The notes beneath the pieces were generated by a model. That model ran no database searches and was not told the DNA's origin. It was given only the letters and a program-made list of their open reading frames with translations. A stretch of DNA of 64,000 bases from contig NZ_CP023777.1 in NCBI RefSeq assembly GCF_002557795.1, positions 3,109,001 through 3,173,000 on the forward strand, read 5' to 3'. Numbering within the stretch: position 1 is the first letter of the stretch; each line of letters begins with the position of its first letter. The stretch comes from Chitinophaga caeni (lineage in GTDB: Bacteria; Bacteroidota; Bacteroidia; Chitinophagales; Chitinophagaceae). A program made the position numbers and the translations under genes. Positions 8,959 through 18,097 of the stretch are shown in pieces.

Positions 8959-10872
8959 ATGAAAAAAATTCTCATAAAATCAAGTTGGCTATTAGCTGCC
9001 GTTATGACGCTAGCCTCTTGTAGTAAATTTGAAGATCTGAACGTTGACCCAAAGTCGGCGTCGGAAGATCAAGTGCAGTTAGAGTTCTTTATCCATAACT
9101 CTATCACTGGTGCACAAATGGATCCGCACATCGCCGAAAGGGTGTTTGTATTATATTGGAAAACCGCTGGCCGCCAGCAGTTTGGTGGTGGTTTGTCAAG
9201 CGGTAGCTCCGACGATGGTTGGAGTACCGACTATTACCGGTATCTGAATGGTTGGTTGAATAGCATTAACACGGCTATACAACTCGGAGAAAAGAAAGTT
9301 GAAAGTGGTGATATTAAAGAATACACGAACAACCTGATTCAAGTAGCCCGTATCTGGAGAGCTTACCTGATGAGTGAAATGAGCGATAACTTCGGCCCGA
9401 TTCCCATCGAAGGTTTCAACGGTACGAACCCAACTTACAGCTCTGTAAAAGATATTTATTATTACATGCTGGACGAGTTGAAAGATGCGGTTTCAAAAAT
9501 TGATGAAAATGTTGTGAACCCTGATGCACTAGGTAAATTTGACCTTGCATACGGTTATAATTACACCAAGTGGATCAAGTACGCCAATTCGTTAAGAATG
9601 CGTTTAGCTATGCGTCTTTCAGAAGTGGATGCCGGTAAAGCCCAATCAGAATTTGAAGCGGCCGTAGCAACCGGGAAGTACATCAAAACTATGGATGAAA
9701 CCTTCCAGGTACAAGAACAAACCGGTTGGGATCCATTATCCGGTGTAATGAGCCGCGAATGGAATTCCCAGATACTGTCTACCACGTTGGAGAACTTGTA
9801 TACCGGTTTAGGTGGCGTTCCTTCTGCTAGCCAATTGGATGCCGATAAACAACCGTATGTAAAACCTGCCGATTACGCGGGTCTTTATTTACCTGACCAT
9901 TTTGCAATGGCTACTAATGATCCATTAGCAGGTTACTGGTTAGATGGTATTCCAAACGTAGTGGATCCACGTGGTCTTGCAACATTTATCTTACCGGGCG
10001 ACTATAGTAATCCAAATTTCAGTAAATACCCATCATACGATCAACCTACTTGGGAAAATACAGTTGGTAATTTAAATGATGCCAACAATAATGTACAGGT
10101 AGAGCTAGATGGTAAATTTACCTGGAATGGTACAAATGCAGGTAACTGGGGCGTAAAAGGAACGCGTAATGCTTTCAGGAGCGGTACCGTTGGTGGCTGG
10201 CCTCGTATGGCACAAGAGTATAGAACCAGCACCAATAAACGTATCTTCTTTGCTCCTTGGGAAACGTACTTCCTGGTTGCGGAGGCTGCTGAAAGAGGTT
10301 GGACCGTACCAATGAGTGGTAAAGAAGCTTATGAAGCGGGTATTACTTCCAGTTTCGAGTACAATGGCGTAAGTCAATACTTGGGCGCTTACTTAACTTC
10401 TACCTCTTATAACAATGATGGTACTTCCGTTTCTTGGGATCATACCGCTGAACCTCCCGCTACAAGGAGTATGAACTTCAAAAATGGATACACGAATGCT
10501 ACCGGTACAGTAGCGATCAAGTACCCTGTCAACAACCTGTACAAGAATGGAAGCGTTCGTAATGATCATTTAACGAAGATCATCACGCAGAAATATCTTG
10601 CCCAAGTGCCTTGGCTGCCATTGGAAGGTTGGAATGATCAAAGAAGATTAGGTTTACCTTTCTTTGAGAATCCTGCCGTAGAAGAACCATTGCCAGCATT
10701 GCCGGCTTTGAATAGTTCAACTTATATGACTAGCGATATCCGTTTCTTCCCGCAACGTTTACGTTACCCGACTAACCTGAGCAACTCAAATGCTACGGGT
10801 TACCAGGAAGCTGTAAGCATGTTGGGAGGTCCCGATGCAGTGTTAACACCACTCTGGTGGGCTAAACACTAA
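8959..10872 (+). CDS. SusD/RagB-family lipoprotein (SusD-like_2 type)
   Basis: A 637-residue surface lipoprotein partner of the SusC at 5809. The signal peptide ends in a lipobox at LASC, followed by SKFEDLNVDPKSAS; the early N-x-DP segment and the later GWNDQRRLGLPFFENP region are typical of the SusD-like_2 branch, whose members are often longer than classical SusD. It begins 18 bp after susC and is closed by a terminator at 10918-10941. It binds the transported ligand at the cell surface; which ligand cannot be told from sequence. Confidence 0.92.
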   Translation: MKKILIKSSWLLAAVMTLASCSKFEDLNVDPKSASEDQVQLEFFIHNSITGAQMDPHIAERVFVLYWKTAGRQQFGGGLSSGSSDDGWSTDYYRYLNGWLNSINTAIQLGEKKVESGDIKEYTNNLIQVARIWRAYLMSEMSDNFGPIPIEGFNGTNPTYSSVKDIYYYMLDELKDAVSKIDENVVNPDALGKFDLAYGYNYTKWIKYANSLRMRLAMRLSEVDAGKAQSEFEAAVATGKYIKTMDETFQVQEQTGWDPLSGVMSREWNSQILSTTLENLYTGLGGVPSASQLDADKQPYVKPADYAGLYLPDHFAMATNDPLAGYWLDGIPNVVDPRGLATFILPGDYSNPNFSKYPSYDQPTWENTVGNLNDANNNVQVELDGKFTWNGTNAGNWGVKGTRNAFRSGTVGGWPRMAQEYRTSTNKRIFFAPWETYFLVAEAAERGWTVPMSGKEAYEAGITSSFEYNGVSQYLGAYLTSTSYNNDGTSVSWDHTAEPPATRSMNFKNGYTNATGTVAIKYPVNNLYKNGSVRNDHLTKIITQKYLAQVPWLPLEGWNDQRRLGLPFFENPAVEEPLPALPALNSSTYMTSDIRFFPQRLRYPTNLSNSNATGYQEAVSMLGGPDAVLTPLWWAKH

Positions 10873-10917
10873 AATCTTAGTGATTTGTAACTGCTATTTG
10901 CCATAACGATAGCATAA

Positions 10918-10941
10918 GGGGTCGTATCTCGATACGGCCCC
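10918..10941 (+). terminator. Rho-independent terminator after second SusC/SusD pair
   Basis: GGGGTCGTATC / GATACGGCCCC forms an 11-bp stem (one G-U pair) with a 2-nt spacer, followed by TTTTT. Confidence 0.85.
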
Positions 10942-11036
10942 TTTTTATTTATTCTCTAATCCTGTATCGTATTTTCAGGACTAGTCACGTTATTTTAAAA
11001 CCACCTGCTTCCCGGAGAAGCAGGTTATCAAAGACA

Positions 11037-11552
11037 TCAGAAATTATAACTCGCTTTCAATCCCCAGAAAGCATGCGTACCATCTTTAAACCAGGACTCG
11101 TATTTCCCTTCAACATCAAGCCCGAGTATACGTATCCCGATGCCGGGGGCAAACAAGGCGCCAACACCATCGTTATAGTCTCCCAAGAATTGAGCAGTAC
11201 CCCCTTCAACCTTGATATAAAGTATGGAAACAAGCTTGTAACGTAAGCCCAGCCTGATCGGTATCACCTTCGCATCGGGGATCTTAACCGAGTTGAGGGT
11301 TTCCCCTTTGAAGTAATTAAAACCAACGGAGCCGACGGCAGTTAAGCCGGCTACCAATTTAATATCGGCGCCAAGGCCCACGCCGATCCCGGTTTTATGG
11401 GTGTCGCTAAAATCGCCCGTGGGAAAGGCCGCTTCCACGTAAGGACCGATGCTGAAGCGTTTCAATTGGGCGTGTGCATCTTGTTTAAATGAAAGTTCGA
11501 CGATTGTAATCACCAGGAGGCAATAAAGGAAATTGATGGCTAATGTTTTCAT
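11037..11552 (-). CDS. Outer-membrane beta-barrel protein
   Basis: A 171-residue exported protein. It has a signal peptide ending AHAQ at about residue 29, then alternating amphipathic strands (FSIGPYVEAAFPTGDFSD, TAVGSVGFNYFKGE, VIPIRLGLRYKLVSILYIKV) and the C-terminal sequence GLKASYNF with a terminal Phe, as in small eight-strand OmpX/OmpA-like barrels of Bacteroidota. It converges on the susD gene at 8959 and reads as a single-gene unit. No enzymatic motif is visible; a structural or adhesion role is possible. The exact family is not recognised. Confidence 0.72.
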   Translation of the reverse strand: MKTLAINFLYCLLVITIVELSFKQDAHAQLKRFSIGPYVEAAFPTGDFSDTHKTGIGVGLGADIKLVAGLTAVGSVGFNYFKGETLNSVKIPDAKVIPIRLGLRYKLVSILYIKVEGGTAQFLGDYNDGVGALFAPGIGIRILGLDVEGKYESWFKDGTHAFWGLKASYNF

Positions 11553-11908
11553 GCTGATATAGTTTACTTCTTCATCTAAACAATTTTTTACGGGGAAAGT
11601 TGAATGCTACAGGAAAAGGACTAAAATTAGCCTCCTGCAGCTTCTGGATTAAATTTCTGCTGAAACTTAGGTTGATTTAGCTGTCCCTAAATCTTTTATA
11701 TGAATAAATAATTGTGCGAGTCTAGTTTTTCAATATATCCCAATACCTCTGTTGCAGTAACTTTTAGCATTTAAGTAACATTAAATGGTATTTATATTAG
11801 TATCAATAATTGATAAAACAAATAATAATTAGGTGATTAATTCTAATAGAATGAACTGTGGCCTTATTTGTGCTACAGGGATAAGGTCGCTTTCCGACTT
11901 AATAAATA

Positions 11909-11929
11909 TTTATATTATCATAATATAAA
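11909..11929. promoter_or_regulatory. Perfect 10-bp palindrome in the intergenic region before the AGCS symporter
   Basis: TTTATATTAT, one C, then ATAATATAAA: perfect arms with a single-base spacer, 178 bp upstream of the symporter start. The geometry would suit a dimeric repressor, but AT-rich DNA makes such palindromes easier by chance. The rest of the 554-bp gap 11553-12106 is AT-rich and holds no gene I can support; it must carry the divergent promoters of the barrel protein and the symporter. Confidence 0.35.
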
Positions 11930-12106
11930 CATTAAGGAGTCATAATTACGGAAATACAGGTGAAGTATGGTTTATATTATGCCAATTTGGCCTGATGTGT
12001 ACAATTTTTTCACCATATTCCCGGTTTTTTAATAAAAATTGCCTTAATTACCGCCTTATTTAAAATCAAGGCTGATTCAAGGTCTACAACATTATTTTAT
12101 CAACCT

Positions 12107-13570
12107 ATGCAACAATTTAATTTCGACTCGATTATTCAATCTATTTATGATATTGTTTGGAGTAATGCGCTGGTGATTTTGTGTTTATTTGCAGGTGTAT
12201 ACTTTTCTTTACGGACCGGTTTTTTGCAAGTACGGTATTTGAGGAAAATGGTTGGATTGCTATTCAAAGGTAAAGCGTCCGATAAGGGAGTAAGTTCTTT
12301 CCAAGCATTTGCCATAGCTATCTCCGGGAGGGTGGGAACCGGCAACATTGCGGGTGTAGCCACGGCTATCGCGATGGGTGGCCCGGGTGCCGTATTCTGG
12401 ATGTGGCTGATCGCTTTCCTCGGTGCGGCATCTGCATTCGTAGAAGCTACGCTGGGGCAAATCTTCAAAGAGGTGAAAGACGGCCAATACCGTGGTGGCC
12501 CGGCATTTTATATAGAAAAGGGGATGGGCTTAAAATGGTATGCCGTTATTTTCGCGATAGCAACCATCATCAGCACTGCTTTATTGCTTCCCGGCGTACA
12601 AAGTAACAGTATTGCCGTGGGTATGAAAGAGGCTTTCAACGTACCGGTGGCTTTAACCGGCGGTATCGTCGCGGTATTTCTCGGTATGATTATCATCGGG
12701 GGCGTGAAAAGGATCGGTACGGTGGCCGAGTTTGTTGTTCCTTTCATGGCGGGTTTGTATATTTTAATGGCATTAGTAATTATCTGTATCAATATCAAGG
12801 AAGTACCGGATATGTTCATGTTGATTATTAAATCTGCCTTTAACTTGGAAGCCACGTTCTCCGGCTTGTTCGGTGCTGCTATTGCCTGGGGAGTTAAGCG
12901 TGGTATCTACTCGAACGAAGCGGGGCAGGGCACCGCCCCCCATGCAGCCGCGGCTGCTGAAGTGAATCATCCGGCAGAGCAGGGTTTGGTACAAGCCTTC
13001 TCCGTTTATGTTGATACCTTGTTTGTTTGCACGGCTACGGCTTTCATGATTTTATTTACAGGTAAATACAATGTTGTAAATCCCGGTGGTGGTTTTATCG
13101 TTGAAAACTTGCCGGGGGTGAAGGAAGGTGCAGCATTTACGCAAGCCGCGGTAAACTCGCATTTCCCCTGGTTGGGAAGTGGCTTCATAGCGGTTTCTTT
13201 ATTGTTCTTCGCCTTCACTACAATCATGGCTTATTATTATATCGCCGAAACAAACTTGAGCTACCTCGATAAAAAGGGCAACAAACCCTGGTTAATTTGG
13301 ATACTGAGGCTGGGCATTATTGTAACAACCTTTTATGGTTCTATCAAGACTGCAAATACTGCCTGGACACTCGGTGACATCGGTGTCGGTATCATGGCAT
13401 GGCTTAATATTATCGCGATCTTTATCTTGCAAAAGCCAGCATTGAAGGCCCTAAAAGATTATAGCAAGCAAGTGAAGGCGGGTAAGCCGATCCGGTTTAA
13501 ACCTTCGGAAATAGGCATCAAAAATGCCGGGGAATGGGAAACGCAAAAAAGCGCGGAACCTGTACAATAA
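12107..13570 (+). CDS. Sodium:alanine/glycine symporter, AGCS family
   Basis: A 487-residue inner-membrane transporter with about 11 hydrophobic segments. Two diagnostic AGCS motifs are present: GRVGTGNIAGVATAIAMGGP (about residues 77-96) and GVKRGIYSNEAGQGTAPHAA (about 262-281). The family couples sodium entry to uptake of alanine, glycine or related amino acids (AlsT/DagA/YaaJ type). It is transcribed alone, with a hairpin terminator 30 bp downstream. Length is normal for the family. Substrate within the small neutral amino acids is inferred from the family. Confidence 0.93.
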   Translation: MQQFNFDSIIQSIYDIVWSNALVILCLFAGVYFSLRTGFLQVRYLRKMVGLLFKGKASDKGVSSFQAFAIAISGRVGTGNIAGVATAIAMGGPGAVFWMWLIAFLGAASAFVEATLGQIFKEVKDGQYRGGPAFYIEKGMGLKWYAVIFAIATIISTALLLPGVQSNSIAVGMKEAFNVPVALTGGIVAVFLGMIIIGGVKRIGTVAEFVVPFMAGLYILMALVIICINIKEVPDMFMLIIKSAFNLEATFSGLFGAAIAWGVKRGIYSNEAGQGTAPHAAAAAEVNHPAEQGLVQAFSVYVDTLFVCTATAFMILFTGKYNVVNPGGGFIVENLPGVKEGAAFTQAAVNSHFPWLGSGFIAVSLLFFAFTTIMAYYYIAETNLSYLDKKGNKPWLIWILRLGIIVTTFYGSIKTANTAWTLGDIGVGIMAWLNIIAIFILQKPALKALKDYSKQVKAGKPIRFKPSEIGIKNAGEWETQKSAEPVQ

Positions 13571-13599
13571 TATAAGGTAGCATATAGAATCTTTATATA

Positions 13600-13625
13600 A
13601 ACCGGGATATTCAAGTATCCCGGTT
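13600..13625 (+). terminator. Rho-independent terminator after AGCS symporter
   Basis: AACCGGGATA / TATCCCGGTT, a perfect 10-bp stem with a 6-nt loop (TTCAAG), followed by a T run. Confidence 0.88.
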
Positions 13626-13732
13626 TTTTATGGCTATTTTTTCCCGTCGCAAAGTTCCCCCCAATTTGTCGCCATCGTACAGCATTTATAAATATGCCTT
13701 CTGCTACCTTTGAATCATAAAAACACGACATT

Positions 13733-14239
13733 ATGAATAACAAGATCCACTCTCAAAAACTTACTCCGAATTTATGGTTCACTACCAATGCCGAAGAGGC
13801 TGTTAACTTTTACGTTGGTATTTTTAAAAATTCTAGCACCGGGCATATCTCCCGGTATGGAAAGGAAGGCTTCGAATTTCACGGTATGCCGGAAGGTACC
13901 GTATTGACGATGGAATTTAAGCTCGAAGGACAATCATTTTTAGCTTTGAATGGAAATCCGAACTTCACTTTCAATGAATCAATATCTTTTATTATAAGCT
14001 GTGAAAACCAGGAAGAGGTAGATTATTACTGGGAAAAATTATCGGAAGGCGGTGATCCAAAGTCGCAGGTATGCGGATGGTTGAAAGATAAATTCGGCGT
14101 TTCTTGGCAGGTAGTTCCCGCTGCGCTACAAAAAATGATGCAATCGAAAGAGCCAGAAAAACAAGGCCGGATGATGGGTGCTCTCATGCAAATGAAGAAG
14201 CTCGATATTGCACAGCTAGAAGCCGCTTATAACGGGTAA
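13733..14239 (+). CDS. PhnB-like VOC-superfamily protein
   Basis: A 168-residue cytoplasmic protein of the PhnB/3-demethylubiquinone-methyltransferase-like group of the vicinal oxygen chelate superfamily. Visible family marks are TPNLWFTTNAEEAVNFYVGI at the N-terminus, FKLEGQSFLALNGNPNFTFN in the middle, and WLKDKFGVSWQVVP near the end. Most such bacterial proteins have no tested activity despite the methyltransferase label, so none is assigned here. It stands alone between two terminators. Confidence 0.87.
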   Translation: MNNKIHSQKLTPNLWFTTNAEEAVNFYVGIFKNSSTGHISRYGKEGFEFHGMPEGTVLTMEFKLEGQSFLALNGNPNFTFNESISFIISCENQEEVDYYWEKLSEGGDPKSQVCGWLKDKFGVSWQVVPAALQKMMQSKEPEKQGRMMGALMQMKKLDIAQLEAAYNG

Positions 14240-14263
14240 TATCATACATTTTATATAGTCTTG

Positions 14264-14288
14264 AACCGCTTCCTAATTTGGAGCGGTT
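14264..14288 (+). terminator. Rho-independent terminator after PhnB-like gene
   Basis: AACCGCT (14264-14270) pairs with AGCGGTT (14282-14288) and is followed by TTTTATT. Confidence 0.75.
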
Positions 14289-14348
14289 TTTTATTATAAG
14301 GAATTCTTGGTGCGAAATATATTCCGGGAATTTTTCGCTCAAATAATA

Positions 14349-14687
14349 ATTATTTAACATTATTGTCCGAGTAAAAATGCTTTCAAGGTACCTGAATTCC
14401 TTACCTTGTTCAAGGGTATAAGCGAAGGATGATACATTCACCCCCCGCCAAGAGAACCGTGGAACTTTGCGCCGTTGATAGCGAAGGGTAGCTTGGCCAT
14501 ACAGTAGTAGCTAGGCCAGATCGAGCGATCAAATTGGCGGCCGTGATGGCCAATTTGTGCCCTTTTTTGGTGCTTTTTTGGGTAAACAAAAAAGTACAAG
14601 AAACGAGCAGATGAACATTGATTCGAACTTTTGAGGGATCAAATTGCTCCCCGGTTAAAATTTAGTCGGACAATAATGATTATTTAA
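14349..14687 (+). mobile_element. MITE-like non-autonomous element, copy 1, with 9-bp target duplication
   Basis: The element proper is 14358-14678 (321 bp). Its left end CATTATTGTCCGAGTAAA is the inverted complement of its right end, TTTAGTCGGACAATAATG, with one mismatch over 18 bp. The direct repeat ATTATTTAA flanks it at 14349-14357 and 14679-14687, as a target-site duplication would. No coding sequence is evident. Inside are a GTGCTTTTTTG / CAAAAAAGTAC hairpin near 14568-14597 and an AAATTGG / CCAATTT hairpin near 14530-14556. A second copy with its own 9-bp flanks lies at 35609-35917 in the same orientation; the last 47 nt of the two are identical. Mobilisation by a transposase elsewhere in the genome is inferred. 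Confidence 0.82.
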
Positions 14688-14866
14688 CACCATGAATTAT
14701 GCAACTTGCTAGGTTTAATATAGCTGAATAATATGATGTGTATCATGTTTTCTAAATATCGTTAAAAAATCAATTCTAATGGTGAGATAAACAATATTTT
14801 ATAAAGCGGGTTATTATTAAGCTGGTTAGCAATCTCATTATTCTTAACTTTTAAATCCTATTTATT

Positions 14867-15829
14867 ATGGACGCAGCAAAAGACCCATCTATCGAAAGGC
14901 AGGTTAGAGAATTCTTAAAGACGCTTAATAGCAGCGGTGGTAAACCTATGGAAACCATGCAACCCGGCGAAGCCAGGGCTGTGCTTGAAGGCGCACAAAA
15001 ATCGGTTGAAGTGGATATTTCCGGTGTAGATTCCTCCGAAAAGATGATTGAGCAGGATGGGATCAGCGTGAAAATCATCGTTGTAAAACCATCGGGATTA
15101 AAGGATATTAGCCCCGGTTTTATGTTCTTTCACGGTGGCGGATGGGTATTGGGTGATTATCCAACCCACCAAAGATTCATCCGTGACCTGGTTGTTTACT
15201 CCGGTTTACCTGCGGTATATGTAGATTACGATCGCTCGCCCGAAAAACATTACCCCGTTGCCATCAATCAAGCCTATGCTGCAACGAAATGGGTTGCTGA
15301 AAATGGCAAAGAAATCGGGATAGATGGTAGCAAACTTGCTGTTGTCGGGAATAGTGTCGGTGGTAACATGACTGCCGTGGTAGCCTTGATGGCGAAAGAT
15401 AAGAAAGGCCCTGCATTGAAACAACAAGTCCTGTTCTGGCCGGTTACAAATGCCGCCTTCGATACGGAGTCCTATCATAAATATGCAAATGATCGCTTCC
15501 TGACCAAAAATATGATGACCTGGTTCTGGGATGCATATACAAAAGATGAAAAAGAGCGTGCCGAAATATATGCTTCCCCGCTTCGTGCCAGCCTCGAACA
15601 ACTAAAAGGTTTGCCGCCAGCGCTGGTACAAACAGCTGAAAATGATGTGCTGCGCGATGAAGGGGAGGCTTATGCCCGCAAATTGAATGAAGCAGGTGTT
15701 GATGTGACGATGGTTAGGTACCTGGGCATGATACACGATTACGGATTATTAAACCCCTTGGCGCATATTCCCGAGGTGCAATCCGCACTCATACATGCTG
15801 CGGCTACCTTGAAAAAAGCATTGAAGTAA
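14867..15829 (+). CDS. Alpha/beta-hydrolase fold-3 (HSL-family) esterase
   Basis: A 320-residue carboxylic-ester hydrolase of the hormone-sensitive-lipase-like group. It has the oxyanion-hole motif HGGGW at residues 89-93, the nucleophile motif GNSVGG with Ser163, an acidic candidate Asp260 in NDVLRDEG, and the triad His290 in GMIHDYG. No signal peptide is visible, so it is likely cytoplasmic and acts on short-chain acyl esters. The length fits the family. It is a single-gene unit: copy 1 of the MITE-like element ends about 190 bp upstream and a terminator follows. Confidence 0.92.
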   Translation: MDAAKDPSIERQVREFLKTLNSSGGKPMETMQPGEARAVLEGAQKSVEVDISGVDSSEKMIEQDGISVKIIVVKPSGLKDISPGFMFFHGGGWVLGDYPTHQRFIRDLVVYSGLPAVYVDYDRSPEKHYPVAINQAYAATKWVAENGKEIGIDGSKLAVVGNSVGGNMTAVVALMAKDKKGPALKQQVLFWPVTNAAFDTESYHKYANDRFLTKNMMTWFWDAYTKDEKERAEIYASPLRASLEQLKGLPPALVQTAENDVLRDEGEAYARKLNEAGVDVTMVRYLGMIHDYGLLNPLAHIPEVQSALIHAAATLKKALK

Positions 15830-15861
15830 TTCGAAAAGCTATAATTTTTTTGGAAACCAGG

Positions 15862-15896
15862 AATCGCCATGTGTAACTTATTTTACATATGGCGAT
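15862..15896 (+). terminator. Rho-independent terminator after esterase
   Basis: AATCGCCATGTGTAA pairs with TTACATATGGCGATT (one mismatch in 15 bp) across a short AT loop, followed by a T run. Confidence 0.82.
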
Positions 15897-16039
15897 TTTT
15901 TATTTGGTACAACATCAACTATTTATATTTTTTTTGATAACATGAAAGCAGTTATTGAAACCTGTTGAATACTCAATACTTGTAAACTGCAATTCCTTGA
16001 CAAAGAATTATTGGAAATTTTATATCTTTCGGTCGATAA

Positions 16040-16660
16040 ATGCACCACCATCAGCGAAATAAGGAATTATTAAAAGCAGCCATAAAAGACGATGAACAAG
16101 CGATTCATCGCTTATTTAGCATGTATTATGCGCCCTTAGGATATTATGCCAATAGCCTGATCCATCAAAAAGACGAGGCGGAAGATATCGCCGTGGAAGC
16201 ATTCATGAAATTCCTGCAACGCAAACAACAATTTGAATCGATCCCGGCCGTAAAATCTTTTCTCTTTACGACGGTGCGCAACGCCAGTATCGATTTTCTT
16301 CGTAAAACGAAACGGCACCAGTCGGCTCACGCAGAATTATTACACATCCAGGGACCGGAACAATTAGAGGAGCACCTCGGTACAACGGCATTGGTTTTAC
16401 AGGCAGTATACGAGGAAATTGAAAACTTGCCTACCCAATCGCGCCTTGTTTTCAAATCGTTTTTCTTCGATGGAAAAGCCACGGCTACCATCGCGGATGA
16501 ATTGGGCCTTTCTCCGCAAACGGTTTTAAATCATAAAACACGGGCTATAAAGCATTTACAAAATTATTTGAAGAAAAAAGGCTATATTGACATCCTGTTA
16601 TGGGGTATCATACCTATACATACTTATTTGTTACATCAACATCCTAATTCCCTCCATTAG
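16040..16660 (+). CDS. ECF RNA polymerase sigma factor (Bacteroidota FecI-like)
   Basis: A 206-residue sigma-70 family factor. Region 2 is at about residues 25-95 (AEDIAVEAFMKFLQR, then FLFTTVRNASIDFLRKTKR) and region 4 at about 135-185 (TIADELGLSPQTVLNHKTRA). The next gene is a FecR anti-sigma, followed by an STN-type SusC, so this factor presumably directs RNA polymerase to the downstream susCD genes when substrate is sensed. A -7-like TATCTTTC at 16023-16030 sits only about 10 bp before the ATG, so the transcript leader may be very short. No better downstream Met is available before region 2. Confidence 0.93.
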   Translation: MHHHQRNKELLKAAIKDDEQAIHRLFSMYYAPLGYYANSLIHQKDEAEDIAVEAFMKFLQRKQQFESIPAVKSFLFTTVRNASIDFLRKTKRHQSAHAELLHIQGPEQLEEHLGTTALVLQAVYEEIENLPTQSRLVFKSFFFDGKATATIADELGLSPQTVLNHKTRAIKHLQNYLKKKGYIDILLWGIIPIHTYLLHQHPNSLH

Positions 16661-16811
16661 TTTACCATTTTCAATAACTATCCTACAGTTTATACATGCG
16701 TTCAGGCATGTTACTAAATCCTATCAAAAAAAATTTTAAAAACGATTGGTTAAAATCAACCGGACTTCGTTCTCATATGGGGAGTAATGGCCACCTAATA
16801 AATTACGGGAG

Positions 16812-17981
16812 ATGCAACAGGATGTTTATCAATTGATATTGAACTATTTACGCGGGGAAATTAACGCGGGCGATAGGGAAAGCCTGGATCTTTGGAGGCA
16901 AGATGCCCCGGAGCATGAAGCGCTTTTTCAAAAATTGACCGACAAGGAGTGGATTGGCCAACAAATGGAATCTATGTACCAGGATTTTCCCGTGGAAGTT
17001 GGTTGGGAGACTTTACAATCGAAAAGGAACATGCCCGTAGCTAAAACAAGGACATTGAATTGGAAACCTTGGGTTGGGGTGGCTGCTGTTACCGTGATGG
17101 CAGTAATTTCCTTGCTATGGATGCAACTCGGGAAAAAACAAGTACCTGTTTCGCAGCTAACGCAATCCGAACGCTTTAAAAATGATATACCCCCTGCAAA
17201 TGAAGGTGCCGTGTTGACTTTAGGCAACGGCCAAAAAGTTCCTTTGGAAGAGATTCATAAAGGTAAGGCCATACCGGGACAAGAACAGGCGGCTTTGCAG
17301 TCGAACGGGATATTGAGCTATGAAGATAAACAAGGTGGTAAAACGCTTAGTTATAACACGCTTACAACGCCTAAAGGCAACAGTTTCCAAATCCAGTTAT
17401 CTGATGGTACAAGGGTTTGGCTGAATGCCGGTTCAAGCATCACGTACCCGGTAAGTTTCCGCGGAGGCGAACGCAAAGTATCACTTTCCGGTGAGGCATA
17501 TTTCGAAGTTGCCCCGGAGCTGGATCCCTTTATCGTGAATACCAAGGATATGGAGATCCTTGTCCTGGGAACACACTTTAATGTAAAGGCTTATGACAAT
17601 GAAAATACCTGGAGAACAACCTTGCTGGAAGGAGCCGTCAAGGTACAGGTAGGCCGGGAAATACAACTCTTATCACCGGGAAAACAAGCCTCATGGGAGC
17701 GTTCCGCAGAAAAAATAGAAACGGATAAGGTGGATACCGAAGAGGTAATGGCATGGAAAAATGGCCTCTTTTGGTTTAATAATGCCAATATCAACGAGGT
17801 AATGCATCAATTGGAGCGCTGGTACGATATCGAGGTAATTTACGAGGATGAAGTAGATATACATTTTTCGGGAACTATTCCTAAAAATGTTAATATAACA
17901 ACCGTATTGAAAACACTGGAGCTAACCAACGGGGTGAAGTTTAAAATAGAAGGGAATAAAATTACGATTCTTAAACCATAA
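16812..17981 (+). CDS. FecR-family anti-sigma factor
   Basis: A 389-residue inner-membrane regulator. The N-terminal cytoplasmic part (1-85) should hold the sigma factor; a single membrane helix lies at about 86-106; the periplasmic FecR domain is at about 184-280 (LNTLTTPKGNSFQIQLSDGT, then LSGEAYFEVA); and a C-terminal DUF4974 domain at about 318-389 (NINEVMHQLERWYDIEVIYE) is expected to contact the STN domain of the receptor. It lies 151 bp after the sigma gene and 116 bp before SusC. It relays ligand binding at the outer membrane to sigma release. Confidence 0.94.
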   Translation: MQQDVYQLILNYLRGEINAGDRESLDLWRQDAPEHEALFQKLTDKEWIGQQMESMYQDFPVEVGWETLQSKRNMPVAKTRTLNWKPWVGVAAVTVMAVISLLWMQLGKKQVPVSQLTQSERFKNDIPPANEGAVLTLGNGQKVPLEEIHKGKAIPGQEQAALQSNGILSYEDKQGGKTLSYNTLTTPKGNSFQIQLSDGTRVWLNAGSSITYPVSFRGGERKVSLSGEAYFEVAPELDPFIVNTKDMEILVLGTHFNVKAYDNENTWRTTLLEGAVKVQVGREIQLLSPGKQASWERSAEKIETDKVDTEEVMAWKNGLFWFNNANINEVMHQLERWYDIEVIYEDEVDIHFSGTIPKNVNITTVLKTLELTNGVKFKIEGNKITILKP

Positions 17982-18007
17982 ATCTAATCGCTTACACGAA
18001 CTTAAAA

Positions 18008-18032
18008 ACCGGGAGTGCTGCTACACCCCCGG
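18008..18032 (+). promoter_or_regulatory. Hairpin in the fecR-susC junction (module 1)
   Basis: CCGGGAGTG (18009-18017) can pair with CACCCCCGG (18024-18032) with one mismatch and a 6-nt loop. A very similar hairpin occupies the equivalent place in the second module (54863-54888). It lacks a T run directly after it, so an RNA processing, stability or attenuation role is more plausible than simple termination (inference). Confidence 0.5.
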
Positions 18033-18097
18033 CTAAATTTGAGTGAATGTAAATGCTTTCGACACATCTCTATTCTTAACTCAAACACTGCAAATGT

